From NCBI RefSeq assembly GCF_010692725.1, contig NZ_JAAFZB010000091.1:1-64000 (forward strand): a stretch of DNA of 64,000 bases, written 5' to 3'. The notes beneath the pieces are model-generated. The model did not search any database. It worked only from the letters and a program-made list of their open reading frames with translations, and was not told the origin of the DNA. The translations under genes and the position numbers were made by a program. This document shows positions 52,500 through 61,225 of this stretch, one piece after another (the stretch's first letter is position 1; the number at the start of each line of letters is the position of its first letter). Origin of the DNA: Flavihumibacter soli. Lineage in GTDB: Bacteria > Bacteroidota > Bacteroidia > Sphingobacteriales > Sphingobacteriaceae.

Positions 52500-52530
52500 C
52501 AAAGATAGAAAAGTCTTATTAATTATCAAA
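52500..52530 (-). promoter_or_regulatory. Promoter of the rplC-rplQ superoperon
   Basis: On the minus strand TTTG (52527-52530), exactly 19 nt, TATCTTTG (52500-52507): a full match to the Bacteroidota consensus. It lies about 77 nt upstream of the rplC start and is the only strong promoter I see for the 29-gene run. Confidence 0.85.
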
Positions 52531-52784
52531 CAGTTAGCGAGTTATTTTTAAAATAAATGCCATTTTGACCGCTAAATTTTTCGGAGAATACCCGCTTGTC
52601 ACAGGGTATTAGTGGCCGGGCCTGTTTGATCATGCCACTGAGGAAGGATCTAAAAGTCCTGCAAAAATCGAAAACATTTTTAATTCGCGTCGCTTTTTCC
52701 TAAAAGAAACCCAAATTTTGTGATTTCATTACAATAAATGAGAATGGCAGCGGTTAAATGATTAACTTATCAATCACCCTTATT

Positions 52785-53396
52785 ATGAATAAACAGTTAT
52801 TTACTTTCTTGTTGCTCCTATTATTTCTCCTTCCAGGTACAACGTTACTGAAGGCTCAGGATACCTTAACTTCTGCGGATAAAAGCCTGGCCGGGCAATA
52901 CCGGGAAATCATCCAGAAGTCTAAGAATAACGATCAGGGCTTCAAAATTGTTAATCCTGCCAGGCTCTCTGATTTTAATAAGAATTTTTCTGATTCACTC
53001 AGGCAGACACGTAGCAGGCTTACCGAAGCTCAGAACAAAATTGCTTCGCAAACCAAAACCATTAATGCACTTCAGGCGGACCTAGCAGGCAAGGATAAGA
53101 GTCTGACCGAATCCCGTTCCCTGGTTGATGGTATTAACCTTCTTGGTATTGTCGTAAGCAAGTCCACTTATCACTGGATCATGTGGGGGCTGGTAATACT
53201 TTTAGGGGCCGTCCTGGCATTCGTTGTCTTCCGGTCCGGAGGTTACCGCAGGGAAGCACGCTACCGGACAAAACTTTTCTCCGAACTGTCCGATGAGTTC
53301 CAGCAATTCAAAACCAAATCGAATGACAAAGAAAAGAGACTGGCGCGGGAACTTCAGACCGAAAAGAACAGGGTGGACGAGTTATTAAAACGGTAG
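52785..53396 (+). CDS. Coiled-coil membrane protein of unknown function
   Basis: A 203-residue protein. A signal peptide or anchor ends near TLLKAQ (residue about 25). A helical, heptad-like segment follows (DSLRQTRSRLTEAQNKIASQTKTINALQADL). One transmembrane helix lies at about 126-147 (YHWIMWGLVILLGAVLAFVV), then a second charged coiled coil runs to the end. I believe similar proteins in this phylum are often annotated with an RNA-methyltransferase name, but no SAM motif is present here. It lies in the segment that separates rpsJ from rplC. Start chosen at the ATG that begins the hydrophobic signal. Function unknown. Confidence 0.7.
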   Translation: MNKQLFTFLLLLLFLLPGTTLLKAQDTLTSADKSLAGQYREIIQKSKNNDQGFKIVNPARLSDFNKNFSDSLRQTRSRLTEAQNKIASQTKTINALQADLAGKDKSLTESRSLVDGINLLGIVVSKSTYHWIMWGLVILLGAVLAFVVFRSGGYRREARYRTKLFSELSDEFQQFKTKSNDKEKRLARELQTEKNRVDELLKR

Positions 53397-53549
53397 CTGT
53401 TTGTGACTCAGTGAATTTGGGAAGTGCCCTTAAATTTATACAGTTTATTCTATTGAGTAATCTCCGGGAAGACCCCACAGTGCCGTTAACTCCATTTTTA
53501 AGTTTTGGTAGCATACTTGTCTTAAGCAGTTGAACCAAAAAACTTAATT

Positions 53550-54086
53550 ATGAAAACGATACATGGATTATTACTAGCTGCTACTATGACTACAGCTTTT
53601 GCCGCCTGTAACAACGACCGTACTGCGGACTCAGATGCCAACTCAGATACGGAAATGACATCAAACGGTACTACAGCCTCCGTGGTTGAGCCAGGTACTT
53701 ACGTTGACCTCAACACGGGCAAGGAAGTTTATATCATCCGGGACGAGACCACAGGTTATGCCACTGATTCAATCGCTAAAGTGCCTGTAGAGTTCTATGT
53801 AAATACTTCAACCAGCGATACCCTGTTCAGAACCGGACAAGTGGTAAACAATATGCTGGTACAGGAAGAGGGCAAATGGAAGCTGGATGACACCAAAGTT
53901 AAGGTAGATGGCGACGAGATTAAGATCAAAGACGGCGATTCGAAAGTAAAGATCGACGGTGAAGATTCGAAGGTGAAGGATGGTGACTATAAGAAAAAAG
54001 TAGACGGTGATGAAGTGAAAATCAAAGACGGTGATTCTAAAACCAAAATTGAAGACGGTGAAGTGAAAAAGAAAACAGATAATTAA
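53550..54086 (+). CDS. Lipoprotein with charged C-terminal repeats, unknown function
   Basis: A 178-residue protein with a lipoprotein signal ending FAAC (cysteine 20). A Ser/Thr/Asp/Asn linker covers about 21-45. A small domain follows (YVDLNTGKEVYIIRDETTG, KVPVEFYVNTSTSDTLF). From about residue 115 a tail repeats units such as DGDEIKIKDGDSKVKI and VDGDEVKIKDGDSKTKI, alternating Lys and Asp/Gly in a possible beta pattern. No family recognised. It is followed by a strong terminator. Codon use looks similar to its neighbours. Confidence 0.75.
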   Translation: MKTIHGLLLAATMTTAFAACNNDRTADSDANSDTEMTSNGTTASVVEPGTYVDLNTGKEVYIIRDETTGYATDSIAKVPVEFYVNTSTSDTLFRTGQVVNNMLVQEEGKWKLDDTKVKVDGDEIKIKDGDSKVKIDGEDSKVKDGDYKKKVDGDEVKIKDGDSKTKIEDGEVKKKTDN

Positions 54087-54103
54087 TACTGCCACTACCA
54101 GTT

Positions 54104-54137
54104 AAAAAAAGCCTTCCGGCAACGGAAGGCTTTTTTT
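54104..54137 (+). terminator. Terminator after the repeat-tailed lipoprotein gene
   Basis: Perfect 15-bp stem (A-run, GCCTTCCG / CGGAAGGC, T-run) with a 4-nt loop. It is bidirectional in form. Confidence 0.9.
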
Positions 54138-54341
54138 ATTTAAGAACATCGGCAGGCTTGCGCTGCTGTCCTTTTCTGATCCCATAACTTATCGCCTGGA
54201 TTAAAAATCTGAAGAACGTCAGCGCGGGATGCAATCCTGCTTTTTACTAACTTTATTCGAAGACAGTTATTACACTCTTCCGGCGTAGAGCCGCGAACCC
54301 CAACCCTGATAAAGTTCATTGTAAATGACAGGCAAAAAAAT

Positions 54342-55829
54342 ATGCGCTTCATTTTGACGCTTTCTCTTCTTGTTTTCGCGCTGGACAATATTCAGGGACA
54401 GCCGCTTGCCTTAACAAAGGAACAGGCAACTGAAGATTTCAATTGGTTGCGGTTTGCGTTAGAGTATGTACATCCAAGATTGTACAAGTATGATGACAAG
54501 AGAACTGTGGATGCACGGTTTGATAGCCTGAGTAGACAAATTAACAATGAAATCTCGGGATTAGATTTTCTCGCTCTTGTAAGTAAGACCAACGCCACGG
54601 TCCGTTGCGGACACCTGTATACTATTCCCCAGGAACAATTGGCAAAGGAAATTTTGGAGAAAAAAGTATTGCCTTTTCATATCAAAACATTGGAGGATAA
54701 ATTTTATATCCTAAATGATTGCAGCAATTTTTCAATCCCAAACGGCTCTCGGATTTTATCCATCAATGGCAAAAGCGACAAAGAAATATTTAATACGATA
54801 ATACAGGGAATAGCTTCAGATGGATATATCCAAACCAGGAAGCTAAGATTGATGGAGAGATATTTCAATTACCTGTTTCATGGATTTAACCTGTACTATC
54901 ACCTTCATGTTGACAGGGGTAATACCTTTAAGATCGAATACATAGAGTATGGAACAAATAAGGAAAAAGCAATCAAGGTAAACGGTATCTCAATTGATGA
55001 GCGACAAAAGTTATTACTGAAAAAATACTCCGTTGACGAACAGATATGGTTTAAAACGTCCTCACCAAAATTTGAAATTAACAAACAAAATGATTTCGCA
55101 TCACTGACAGTCTCCCGGTCATTTTATGACCAAACCATTGACCCGAATTTTGATTCACTACTCAATTCAGCTTTCTACAGAATAAAAAATGAAAAGATTA
55201 ATAACCTCATTCTTGATTTAAGAAATAATGAAGGCGGTGACGAGCATCAGCAAAGAGAGTTGATCTCGTATTTGTATAACAAGCCATTTAGACTCTACCA
55301 GAACATTTTACTGAGTCATTTAGATTTTCGACCACTAAAAAATGTCATCATAGAAAGAGACACATCAAATCTCTTTTTCAACAATGACGATGAATATATG
55401 CGAAGAATCAATGATAATTTATGGATTAACAATTATGAATACAGCGATAACCTTATATTGAAACAGCCAAAGGACAATGCTTTCACAGGTAAAATATATG
55501 TGCTAATGAATGGCATCACATTTTCAAGTGCTGCTGCTCTGGTTTCTGATTTAAAGAAGACCACGGATGCAATTTTCATCGGCGAGGAAGCAGGAGGAGC
55601 ATATGAGGGCCCCACTGGCGGAGACAACATCGTCATCCAACTGCCGAACAGCAAAATAATGGTTCGAATTTCTCCAAACATCCAGATTGGATATATGTAT
55701 CAGAAACATCCGATCGGACGCGGGGTTCTGCCAACACATCCAATTAAGTATACAATCAGAGACGTTGTGGAAGGCAAGGATCTGGAAATAGAACTGGCAA
55801 GAACCCTGATCCAGCGAAAAAAGTTTTAA
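54342..55829 (+). CDS. Secreted S41-family peptidase
   Basis: A 495-residue protein with a signal peptide (to about residue 20, DNIQGQ). An N-terminal helical part includes FALEYVHPRLYKYD and a S41 C-terminal-processing-like catalytic domain at about 240-460 shows INNLILDLRNNEGGDEHQ and IYVLMNGITFSSAAALVSDLK. The catalytic serine is in FSSAA and GEEAGGAYEGPTGGD follows. No clear PDZ domain is visible. The gene looks visibly more AT-rich than its neighbours. It is flanked by terminators. Peptide-degrading role is inferred from the family. Confidence 0.85.
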   Translation: MRFILTLSLLVFALDNIQGQPLALTKEQATEDFNWLRFALEYVHPRLYKYDDKRTVDARFDSLSRQINNEISGLDFLALVSKTNATVRCGHLYTIPQEQLAKEILEKKVLPFHIKTLEDKFYILNDCSNFSIPNGSRILSINGKSDKEIFNTIIQGIASDGYIQTRKLRLMERYFNYLFHGFNLYYHLHVDRGNTFKIEYIEYGTNKEKAIKVNGISIDERQKLLLKKYSVDEQIWFKTSSPKFEINKQNDFASLTVSRSFYDQTIDPNFDSLLNSAFYRIKNEKINNLILDLRNNEGGDEHQQRELISYLYNKPFRLYQNILLSHLDFRPLKNVIIERDTSNLFFNNDDEYMRRINDNLWINNYEYSDNLILKQPKDNAFTGKIYVLMNGITFSSAAALVSDLKKTTDAIFIGEEAGGAYEGPTGGDNIVIQLPNSKIMVRISPNIQIGYMYQKHPIGRGVLPTHPIKYTIRDVVEGKDLEIELARTLIQRKKF

Positions 55830-55872
55830 ATGACAGTTCGCAGAACCTTGAACTTCCCCTCATTATAAATAA

Positions 55873-55901
55873 AATACCTCTCCTGTAATAGAAGAGGTAT
55901 T
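55873..55901. terminator. Bidirectional terminator between the S41 and prephenate dehydrogenase genes
   Basis: Perfect 9-bp stem AATACCTCT (55873-55881) / AGAGGTATT (55893-55901), followed by CTTATTTTC on the plus strand and by a T-rich tract on the minus. Confidence 0.75.
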
Positions 55902-55913
55902 CTTATTTTCAAT

Positions 55914-57173
55914 CTATTCCACCTGCAGCCGGCGAATCAATTCAGCGCTCTTCTCTCTACCATGAACAAGGCGGTCTGCAAAGAATTCCTTTGTTTGATC
56001 GAAGTGTTGCTTATATCCTTCTATGTCTCCGTAAAATATGATGGATGACCATTCGCGAACCGCCGAATGGAACTCCAGGTCATCATTGCGGATACTTTTA
56101 TCAAACAGAGCCGTTTCAATTGACTCTTCCAACAGATCTTCATTTTTAAATAAGTACTCAGCAATTCCAAGTCGCAGCCTAAAAGGAGGAGTTTGACAAA
56201 TCAGATTATCGTAGGGGTTCACACCCAAATGAGCCCAGGCATCAACCATACTCAACAAGCTCAGGTGCGAATTAGGCTTACCATGCCCGGATTGACCGGA
56301 AAGTGAAAACTCTTTCATGATCTTATCGTCGAGCATCAAAGGCACGCGGCTTTCATGAAACACAAACTCCCTTGCTTTGTACAAGCGCTCACGAAACTCG
56401 GTTTCTTCCTCTTTGATCATCATTTTAAAGAGGTCTGATTCAGACTGTGCATACCGTTTAACATGCAGGCGCGCATGCGGGTTAAGTATGGCAAGGCCAC
56501 TATAGATATGAGATTTATAGCTGAAGATCCTGAGCGTAGTTAATATTTTAACATTATCTATACCGCCTACATAAGAAGCATTCTCCCATGGGAAGAAGCC
56601 TGCACCTTTCCACGCGGTGCCCATACTTTCGAACCCAACATGAGTAACTGCCTGTGTATCGGCCACTATCTTATCATGCTCCTGGTAATCCGTTATCTCT
56701 ACAATATCCGATCCTAATGATGCCAGGACATCAGTCATCCGCTGATAAGCCTCATTACTCGTCCTGTGCGGAATAACAATCAGCTTTTGTCCACTCGGAT
56801 CAAAACCAGGCCCATGAAGAGAGTGACAGGTTATAATGTGAACATCCGACGGTAAGTATTGCTCAAACGCTTTGATCTCCGGATGTTTCACAGAGGTTTG
56901 GCCAGCCACGATGGCGCCATACTTCGTGGATGCACCATACAACTGAACCACCTGCGAAATCCTCTCCGCTTCAACGGAGTAAAAGATAATATCACATCGT
57001 CGCGATACTTCTTTGCCGTCTGCCAGCAACGTAACGTCTAAAGGACCAAGGGTGGCTTCCAGCAGTTCGCGGTGCTGGGGCAGGTCAGAGCCGAAAACGG
57101 GATATCCAGCTTTAGCGAAAGCTTTTGCATAAAGAAGGCCCATATCACCTAGGCCGATAATGCCTATATTCAT
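55914..57173 (-). CDS. Prephenate dehydrogenase, fungal TYR1-like
   Basis: A 419-residue protein. The NAD(P)-binding motif IGIIGLGDMGLLYAKAF starts at residue 3 and SLHGP is near residue 120. A TADTQAVTH-type motif (as VADTQAVTHVGFESMGTAW) lies near 180. The second half has NPHARLHVKRYAQSESDLFKMMI, PNSHLSLLSMVDAWAHLGVNPYDNLICQTPPFRLRLG and DDLEFHSAVREWSSI. These blocks match yeast Tyr1 as I recall it, far more closely than E. coli TyrA. It would convert prephenate to 4-hydroxyphenylpyruvate for tyrosine synthesis. The start is taken at ATG 57173, not at 57209. Confidence 0.85.
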   Translation of the reverse strand: MNIGIIGLGDMGLLYAKAFAKAGYPVFGSDLPQHRELLEATLGPLDVTLLADGKEVSRRCDIIFYSVEAERISQVVQLYGASTKYGAIVAGQTSVKHPEIKAFEQYLPSDVHIITCHSLHGPGFDPSGQKLIVIPHRTSNEAYQRMTDVLASLGSDIVEITDYQEHDKIVADTQAVTHVGFESMGTAWKGAGFFPWENASYVGGIDNVKILTTLRIFSYKSHIYSGLAILNPHARLHVKRYAQSESDLFKMMIKEEETEFRERLYKAREFVFHESRVPLMLDDKIMKEFSLSGQSGHGKPNSHLSLLSMVDAWAHLGVNPYDNLICQTPPFRLRLGIAEYLFKNEDLLEESIETALFDKSIRNDDLEFHSAVREWSSIIFYGDIEGYKQHFDQTKEFFADRLVHGREKSAELIRRLQVE

Positions 57174-57320
57174 TCTGCTAAGATAAGATGAGTTTAGAGA
57201 ACCGGCCACAGTTTAATGTCTTTGCCGGATTGATTACGGGGGAAATAATCTTCCTGGGGCAAAGGGAAATAATTTTAGAGGATTAAATAGTTAAGCTCAT
57301 CAAGTTGCACCTACCACCTA

Positions 57321-57360
57321 AAAAAACAAAAAATCCATTCAGGAAAAACCTGAATGGATT
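57321..57360 (-). terminator. Terminator after rpsJ
   Basis: On the minus strand a perfect 12-bp stem (AATCCATTCAGG / CCTGAATGGATT, 57332-57343 and 57349-57360) with a 5-nt loop, followed by a T-rich tract. It closes the str operon, so rpsJ is not co-transcribed with rplC. Confidence 0.88.
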
Positions 57361-57387
57361 CGAAATTTTATCAAAAAAAAATCCTGA

Positions 57388-57693
57388 TTAAACTTTGATC
57401 TCTACTTCTACTCCGCTTGGCAATTCAAGCTTCATTAAGGCATCAACAGTTTTAGAGTTAGAACTGTAGATATCTAACAAGCGCTTGTAAGCACACAACT
57501 GGAATTGCTCACGCGCTTTTTTGTTCACGTGCGGTGAACGTAAAACTGTGTAGATCTTCTTTTCAGTTGGCAATGGAATTGGTCCACTTACTACCGCGCC
57601 TGTAGGCTTAACGGTTTTCACGATTTTCTCAGCAGATTTATCTACCAGGTTATAATCGTAAGATTTTAATTTGATTCTGATACGTTGGCTCAT
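57388..57693 (-). CDS. rpsJ: 30S ribosomal protein S10
   Basis: A 101-residue S10 (E. coli 103): [58 protein letters not shown]. It is normally followed by rplC. Here it ends the str operon after fusA, with a terminator behind it and about 5 kb of unrelated genes before rplC. Confidence 0.98.
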   Translation of the reverse strand: MSQRIRIKLKSYDYNLVDKSAEKIVKTVKPTGAVVSGPIPLPTEKKIYTVLRSPHVNKKAREQFQLCAYKRLLDIYSSNSKTVDALMKLELPSGVEVEIKV

Positions 57694-57827
57694 CTTGTTT
57701 TTGTTAAGACCTGCGTTAGAGCTATTAATAACGCAAGCTGATTATTCAATTTGTCAATTTGTTAATTTGTCTTTAGCCGATTCGTCAATCATTGACAAAT
57801 CGACAAATCAGCTAATAGACAAATTAA
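57694..57827. repeat. AT-rich repeat region between fusA and rpsJ
   Basis: Multiple copies of ATTTGTC and its complement occur in this 134-bp gap. They include an almost perfect palindrome at 57779-57801 (11-bp arms, one mismatch). I see no gene or promoter consensus. Confidence 0.6.
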
Positions 57828-59933
57828 TTAAGCGTTCGCTTTTTTACCTTTTACTTTGGCAATTACTTCTTCCTGAACGTTTCTTGGCGCCTCAGCGTAG
57901 TGATCAAACTCCATTGTAGAAGTTGCACGGCCTGAAGTGATCGTACGTAACTGAGTTACGTAACCAAACATTTCTGAAAGAGGTACAGTAGCCTTGATAA
58001 CCTGAGCGCCTGCACGTGAATCCATACCTAAAAGTTGGCCACGACGACGGTTCATATCACCAATAACATCACCCATGTTTTCTTCCGGTGTAAGGATCTC
58101 GATCTTCATGATCGGCTCCATCAATACCGGCTTACATTTTGGCAATGCCTCACGGAAAGCAGACTTAGCACAGATCTCGAAAGACAATGCATCTGAATCG
58201 ACTGCGTGGAAGGATCCGTCTATTAAACGAACTTTCATATCCTGAAGCGGATAGCCTGCAAGCACACCATTCACCATCGCAGCATTAAATCCTTTCTCTA
58301 CTGAAGGAATGAATTCACGAGGGATTGAACCACCTGAAATTTCATTCACGAACTGCAGACCAGTTTTACCTTCGTCGTTCGGAGATATAATAACCTGGAT
58401 ATCGGCGAATTTACCGCGACCACCAGTTTGTTTCTTATAAGTTTCGCGGTGCTGAGTAGTACCGGTAATTGCTTCCTTGTAAGATACCTGTGGCGCACCC
58501 TGGTTAACTTCAACCTTAAACTCACGTTTCAAACGGTCCATGATGATATCAAGGTGAAGCTCACCCATTCCTGAGATTACCGTCTGACCAGTTTCCTCGT
58601 CAGTCTGTACACGGAAGGTAGGATCCTCTTCAGATAATTTACCTAAAGCCATACCTAACTTATCAACGTCTGCCTGAGTTTTAGGCTCGATAGCGAGACC
58701 GATAACCGGCTCAGGGAAATTCATTGATTCAAGGATGATAGGATGTTTCTCATCACACAGTGTATCACCGGTTTTGATATCCTTAAATCCAACTACTGCA
58801 GCAATATCACCTGCTCCAACGTTAGGGATAGGGTTTTGCTTATTCGCATGCATCTGGAAGATACGTGATATCCGCTCCTTGTTTCCTGATCTTACGTTGT
58901 AAACATAAGAACCAGCATCAAGATTACCGGAGTATACACGGATAAAGCATAAACGACCTACGAATGGATCCGTAGCAATCTTGAATGCTAAAGCTGCGAA
59001 AGGCTCTTTTTCTGATGGCTGACGAACAATTTCTTCGCCTGTATCAGGATGCGTTCCTGTGATACCATCTACGTCCATAGGTGAAGGAAGAAGTTCCATC
59101 ACATAATCAAGCATGGTTTGAACACCTTTGTTCTTGAAAGATGAACCGCATACCATAGGTACGATCTTAGCGTCAAGAACTGCCTGACGTAAAGCGTCTA
59201 AAACTTCACGCTCAGTGATGGTTTCTGGAGCTTCAAAGAATTTCTCCATCAAACCTTCATCATATTCCGCTACAGATTCAAGAAGTTTCTCTCTCCACTC
59301 AGTCGCTTCCGCAACCATATCCTCTGGAATAGGAACTTCGGTAAAGGTCATACCTTTATCGTGCTCGTTCCAAACAATACCACGGAAGTTGATCAGATCA
59401 ACCACACCTTTAAAGCTGTCTTCAGCACCGATAGGTAATTGCAGGGGAACTGCATTAGAACCAAGCATGTCTTTAACCTGCTTAACAACTTTTAAGAAGT
59501 CAGCACCTGAACGGTCCATCTTGTTAACGAAACCAATACGGGCAACGTTATAGTTATTAGCTAAACGCCAGTTAGTTTCAGACTGAGGCTCAACACCATC
59601 AACTGCAGAAAACAAGAATACTAAGCCATCCAATACACGTAATGAACGGTTTACCTCTACGGTAAAGTCAACGTGTCCCGGAGTATCGATAATGTTGATA
59701 TGATAGTTCTGATTTCTGTACTTCCAGCTAACTGTAGTTGCAGCAGACGTGATTGTTATCCCACGTTCAGCTTCCTGAACCATCCAGTCCATGGTAGAAG
59801 CACCTTCGTGCACTTCACCAATCTTGTGGTTCACACCTGCATAATAAAGAATCCGCTCGGTTGTTGTGGTTTTACCCGCATCAATGTGAGCCGCAATTCC
59901 AATATTTCTTGTGTATTTTAAATCTCTTGACAT
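57828..59933 (-). CDS. fusA: Translation elongation factor G
   Basis: A 701-residue EF-G (E. coli 704). The G domain has [13 protein letters not shown] (P-loop), DTPGHVDF and NKMDRSGAD. The tip of domain IV and the C-terminal domain ([26 protein letters not shown]) are complete. It drives translocation using GTP. It lies between rpsG (12 nt) and rpsJ (134 nt). Confidence 0.98.
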   Translation of the reverse strand: MSRDLKYTRNIGIAAHIDAGKTTTTERILYYAGVNHKIGEVHEGASTMDWMVQEAERGITITSAATTVSWKYRNQNYHINIIDTPGHVDFTVEVNRSLRVLDGLVFLFSAVDGVEPQSETNWRLANNYNVARIGFVNKMDRSGADFLKVVKQVKDMLGSNAVPLQLPIGAEDSFKGVVDLINFRGIVWNEHDKGMTFTEVPIPEDMVAEATEWREKLLESVAEYDEGLMEKFFEAPETITEREVLDALRQAVLDAKIVPMVCGSSFKNKGVQTMLDYVMELLPSPMDVDGITGTHPDTGEEIVRQPSEKEPFAALAFKIATDPFVGRLCFIRVYSGNLDAGSYVYNVRSGNKERISRIFQMHANKQNPIPNVGAGDIAAVVGFKDIKTGDTLCDEKHPIILESMNFPEPVIGLAIEPKTQADVDKLGMALGKLSEEDPTFRVQTDEETGQTVISGMGELHLDIIMDRLKREFKVEVNQGAPQVSYKEAITGTTQHRETYKKQTGGRGKFADIQVIISPNDEGKTGLQFVNEISGGSIPREFIPSVEKGFNAAMVNGVLAGYPLQDMKVRLIDGSFHAVDSDALSFEICAKSAFREALPKCKPVLMEPIMKIEILTPEENMGDVIGDMNRRRGQLLGMDSRAGAQVIKATVPLSEMFGYVTQLRTITSGRATSTMEFDHYAEAPRNVQEEVIAKVKGKKANA

Positions 59934-59945
59934 TGTATTGTTTTA

Positions 59946-60413
59946 TTAGAATCTAAAATGAGAGAAAGCTTTGTTAGCCTCCGCCATTTTATGGGTGTCT
60001 TCTTTTTTCTTCACTGCGGCACCTTCACCCTTAGAAGCAGATATGATCTCTCCGGCCAGTTTCTCCATCATAGTTTTTTCACCACGACGACGAGAGTAGC
60101 TGATCAACCATTTCATTCCCAAAGCAATTTTACGCTCCGGACGAACCTCGGTTGGAACCTGAAAGTTTGCACCACCAACACGACGAGATTTAACCTCAAC
60201 AGCCGGCATTACATTGTTCAAAGCCTTTTTCCAGGCCTCTAATCCGTTTTCACTTGTTTTTTTCTCTACCAGCTCAACAGCATCGTAGAAGATTGAGTAC
60301 GCGATAGATTTCTTACCATCGTACATCATATTATTTACAAACCGGGTCACCATTATGTCGTTAAACTTTGGATCTGGCAGTAAGATTCTCTTTTTTGGTT
60401 TTGACTTTCTCAT
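59946..60413 (-). CDS. rpsG: 30S ribosomal protein S7
   Basis: A 155-residue S7 in the length range of most bacteria (E. coli 179). It begins [38 protein letters not shown] and has [23 protein letters not shown]. It nucleates assembly of the 30S head. It follows rpsL by 21 nt. Confidence 0.98.
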   Translation of the reverse strand: MRKSKPKKRILLPDPKFNDIMVTRFVNNMMYDGKKSIAYSIFYDAVELVEKKTSENGLEAWKKALNNVMPAVEVKSRRVGGANFQVPTEVRPERKIALGMKWLISYSRRRGEKTMMEKLAGEIISASKGEGAAVKKKEDTHKMAEANKAFSHFRF

Positions 60414-60434
60414 TGTTGCTTTACCTCCGTTTAA

Positions 60435-60848
60435 TTATTTCTTTTTACCCTTAGTTGGAGCTGCTGCTACCTGACCTGGTTTTGGTTTTTTCGTACCGTA
60501 CTTAGAACGACGTTGGTTACGACCGGCAACACCTGAAGTATCCAATGCACCACGGATGATGTGGTAACGTACACCTGGTAAATCTTTCACACGTCCGCCG
60601 CGGATCAACACGATTGAGTGTTCCTGCAGGTTGTGGCCCTCTCCCGGAATATAAGCATTCACTTCTTTTCCGTTTGTTAAGCGCACACGTGCAACTTTAC
60701 GCATTGCTGAGTTTGGTTTTTTAGGGGTAGTGGTATACACACGTGTGCACACTCCTCTTCGCTGTGGACAGCTGTCCAACGCTGGGGATTTACTCTTATC
60801 CTCCAGAGCTACTCTACCTTTTCTAACTAATTGTTGGATAGTAGGCAT
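60435..60848 (-). CDS. rpsL: 30S ribosomal protein S12
   Basis: A 137-residue S12 (E. coli 124), with 13 extra residues at the C-terminus ([15 protein letters not shown]). The conserved [12 protein letters not shown] loop, with the two lysines linked to streptomycin sensitivity, is wild-type, as is [12 protein letters not shown]. It is the first gene of the str operon. Confidence 0.98.
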   Translation of the reverse strand: MPTIQQLVRKGRVALEDKSKSPALDSCPQRRGVCTRVYTTTPKKPNSAMRKVARVRLTNGKEVNAYIPGEGHNLQEHSIVLIRGGRVKDLPGVRYHIIRGALDTSGVAGRNQRRSKYGTKKPKPGQVAAAPTKGKKK

Positions 60849-60896
60849 TTTTTCCTTTTAGTGATTTGATATTTTTGTCCCTTAATTTAAGGACTG

Positions 60897-60926
60897 CAAA
60901 AGTAGGAAGTTTATTTTGATTATCAA
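60897..60926 (-). promoter_or_regulatory. str operon promoter
   Basis: On the minus strand TTG (60924-60926), 19 nt, TACTTTTG (60897-60904). The leader to the rpsL start is about 45 nt. Confidence 0.85.
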
Positions 60927-60973
60927 GTGGTTGTGCAAGAATTTTTTAAAGGCGGGAAGATGAATCCGAGTAG

Positions 60974-61132
60974 CTGTCTGGAGTTAACGGTTTCGGAGTG
61001 GACCGTCAACAAGTCTTCCGTGAAAATGAGGACTATGTGCAGCATTCAATGAATGCTGCTTCCGTGCAATACGGATCGATACCCCTTGATGAAACCTTGA
61101 AGGAGCCGGACTTTCCCTTGCCTTTTCCTTAA
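60974..61132 (+). other. Short open stretch, possible gene remnant
   Basis: The frame is open for about 52 codons, with a possible GTG start at 60998 (44 codons). The translation (GFGVDRQQVFRENEDY, then VQHSMNAASVQYGSIPLDE) looks protein-like but I recognise no family. It lies in the gap between rpsL and the NamZ gene. It could be a gene remnant, a small protein, or chance. Confidence 0.25.
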
Positions 61133-61225
61133 TTTCAGAATATTGTTAGCTTAGCAACGTAATGGCGGACCGGATTGGCAATTTGCTTTTGAAGGTCCTC
61201 CCAAACATTAGAAATCCATTGAAAC

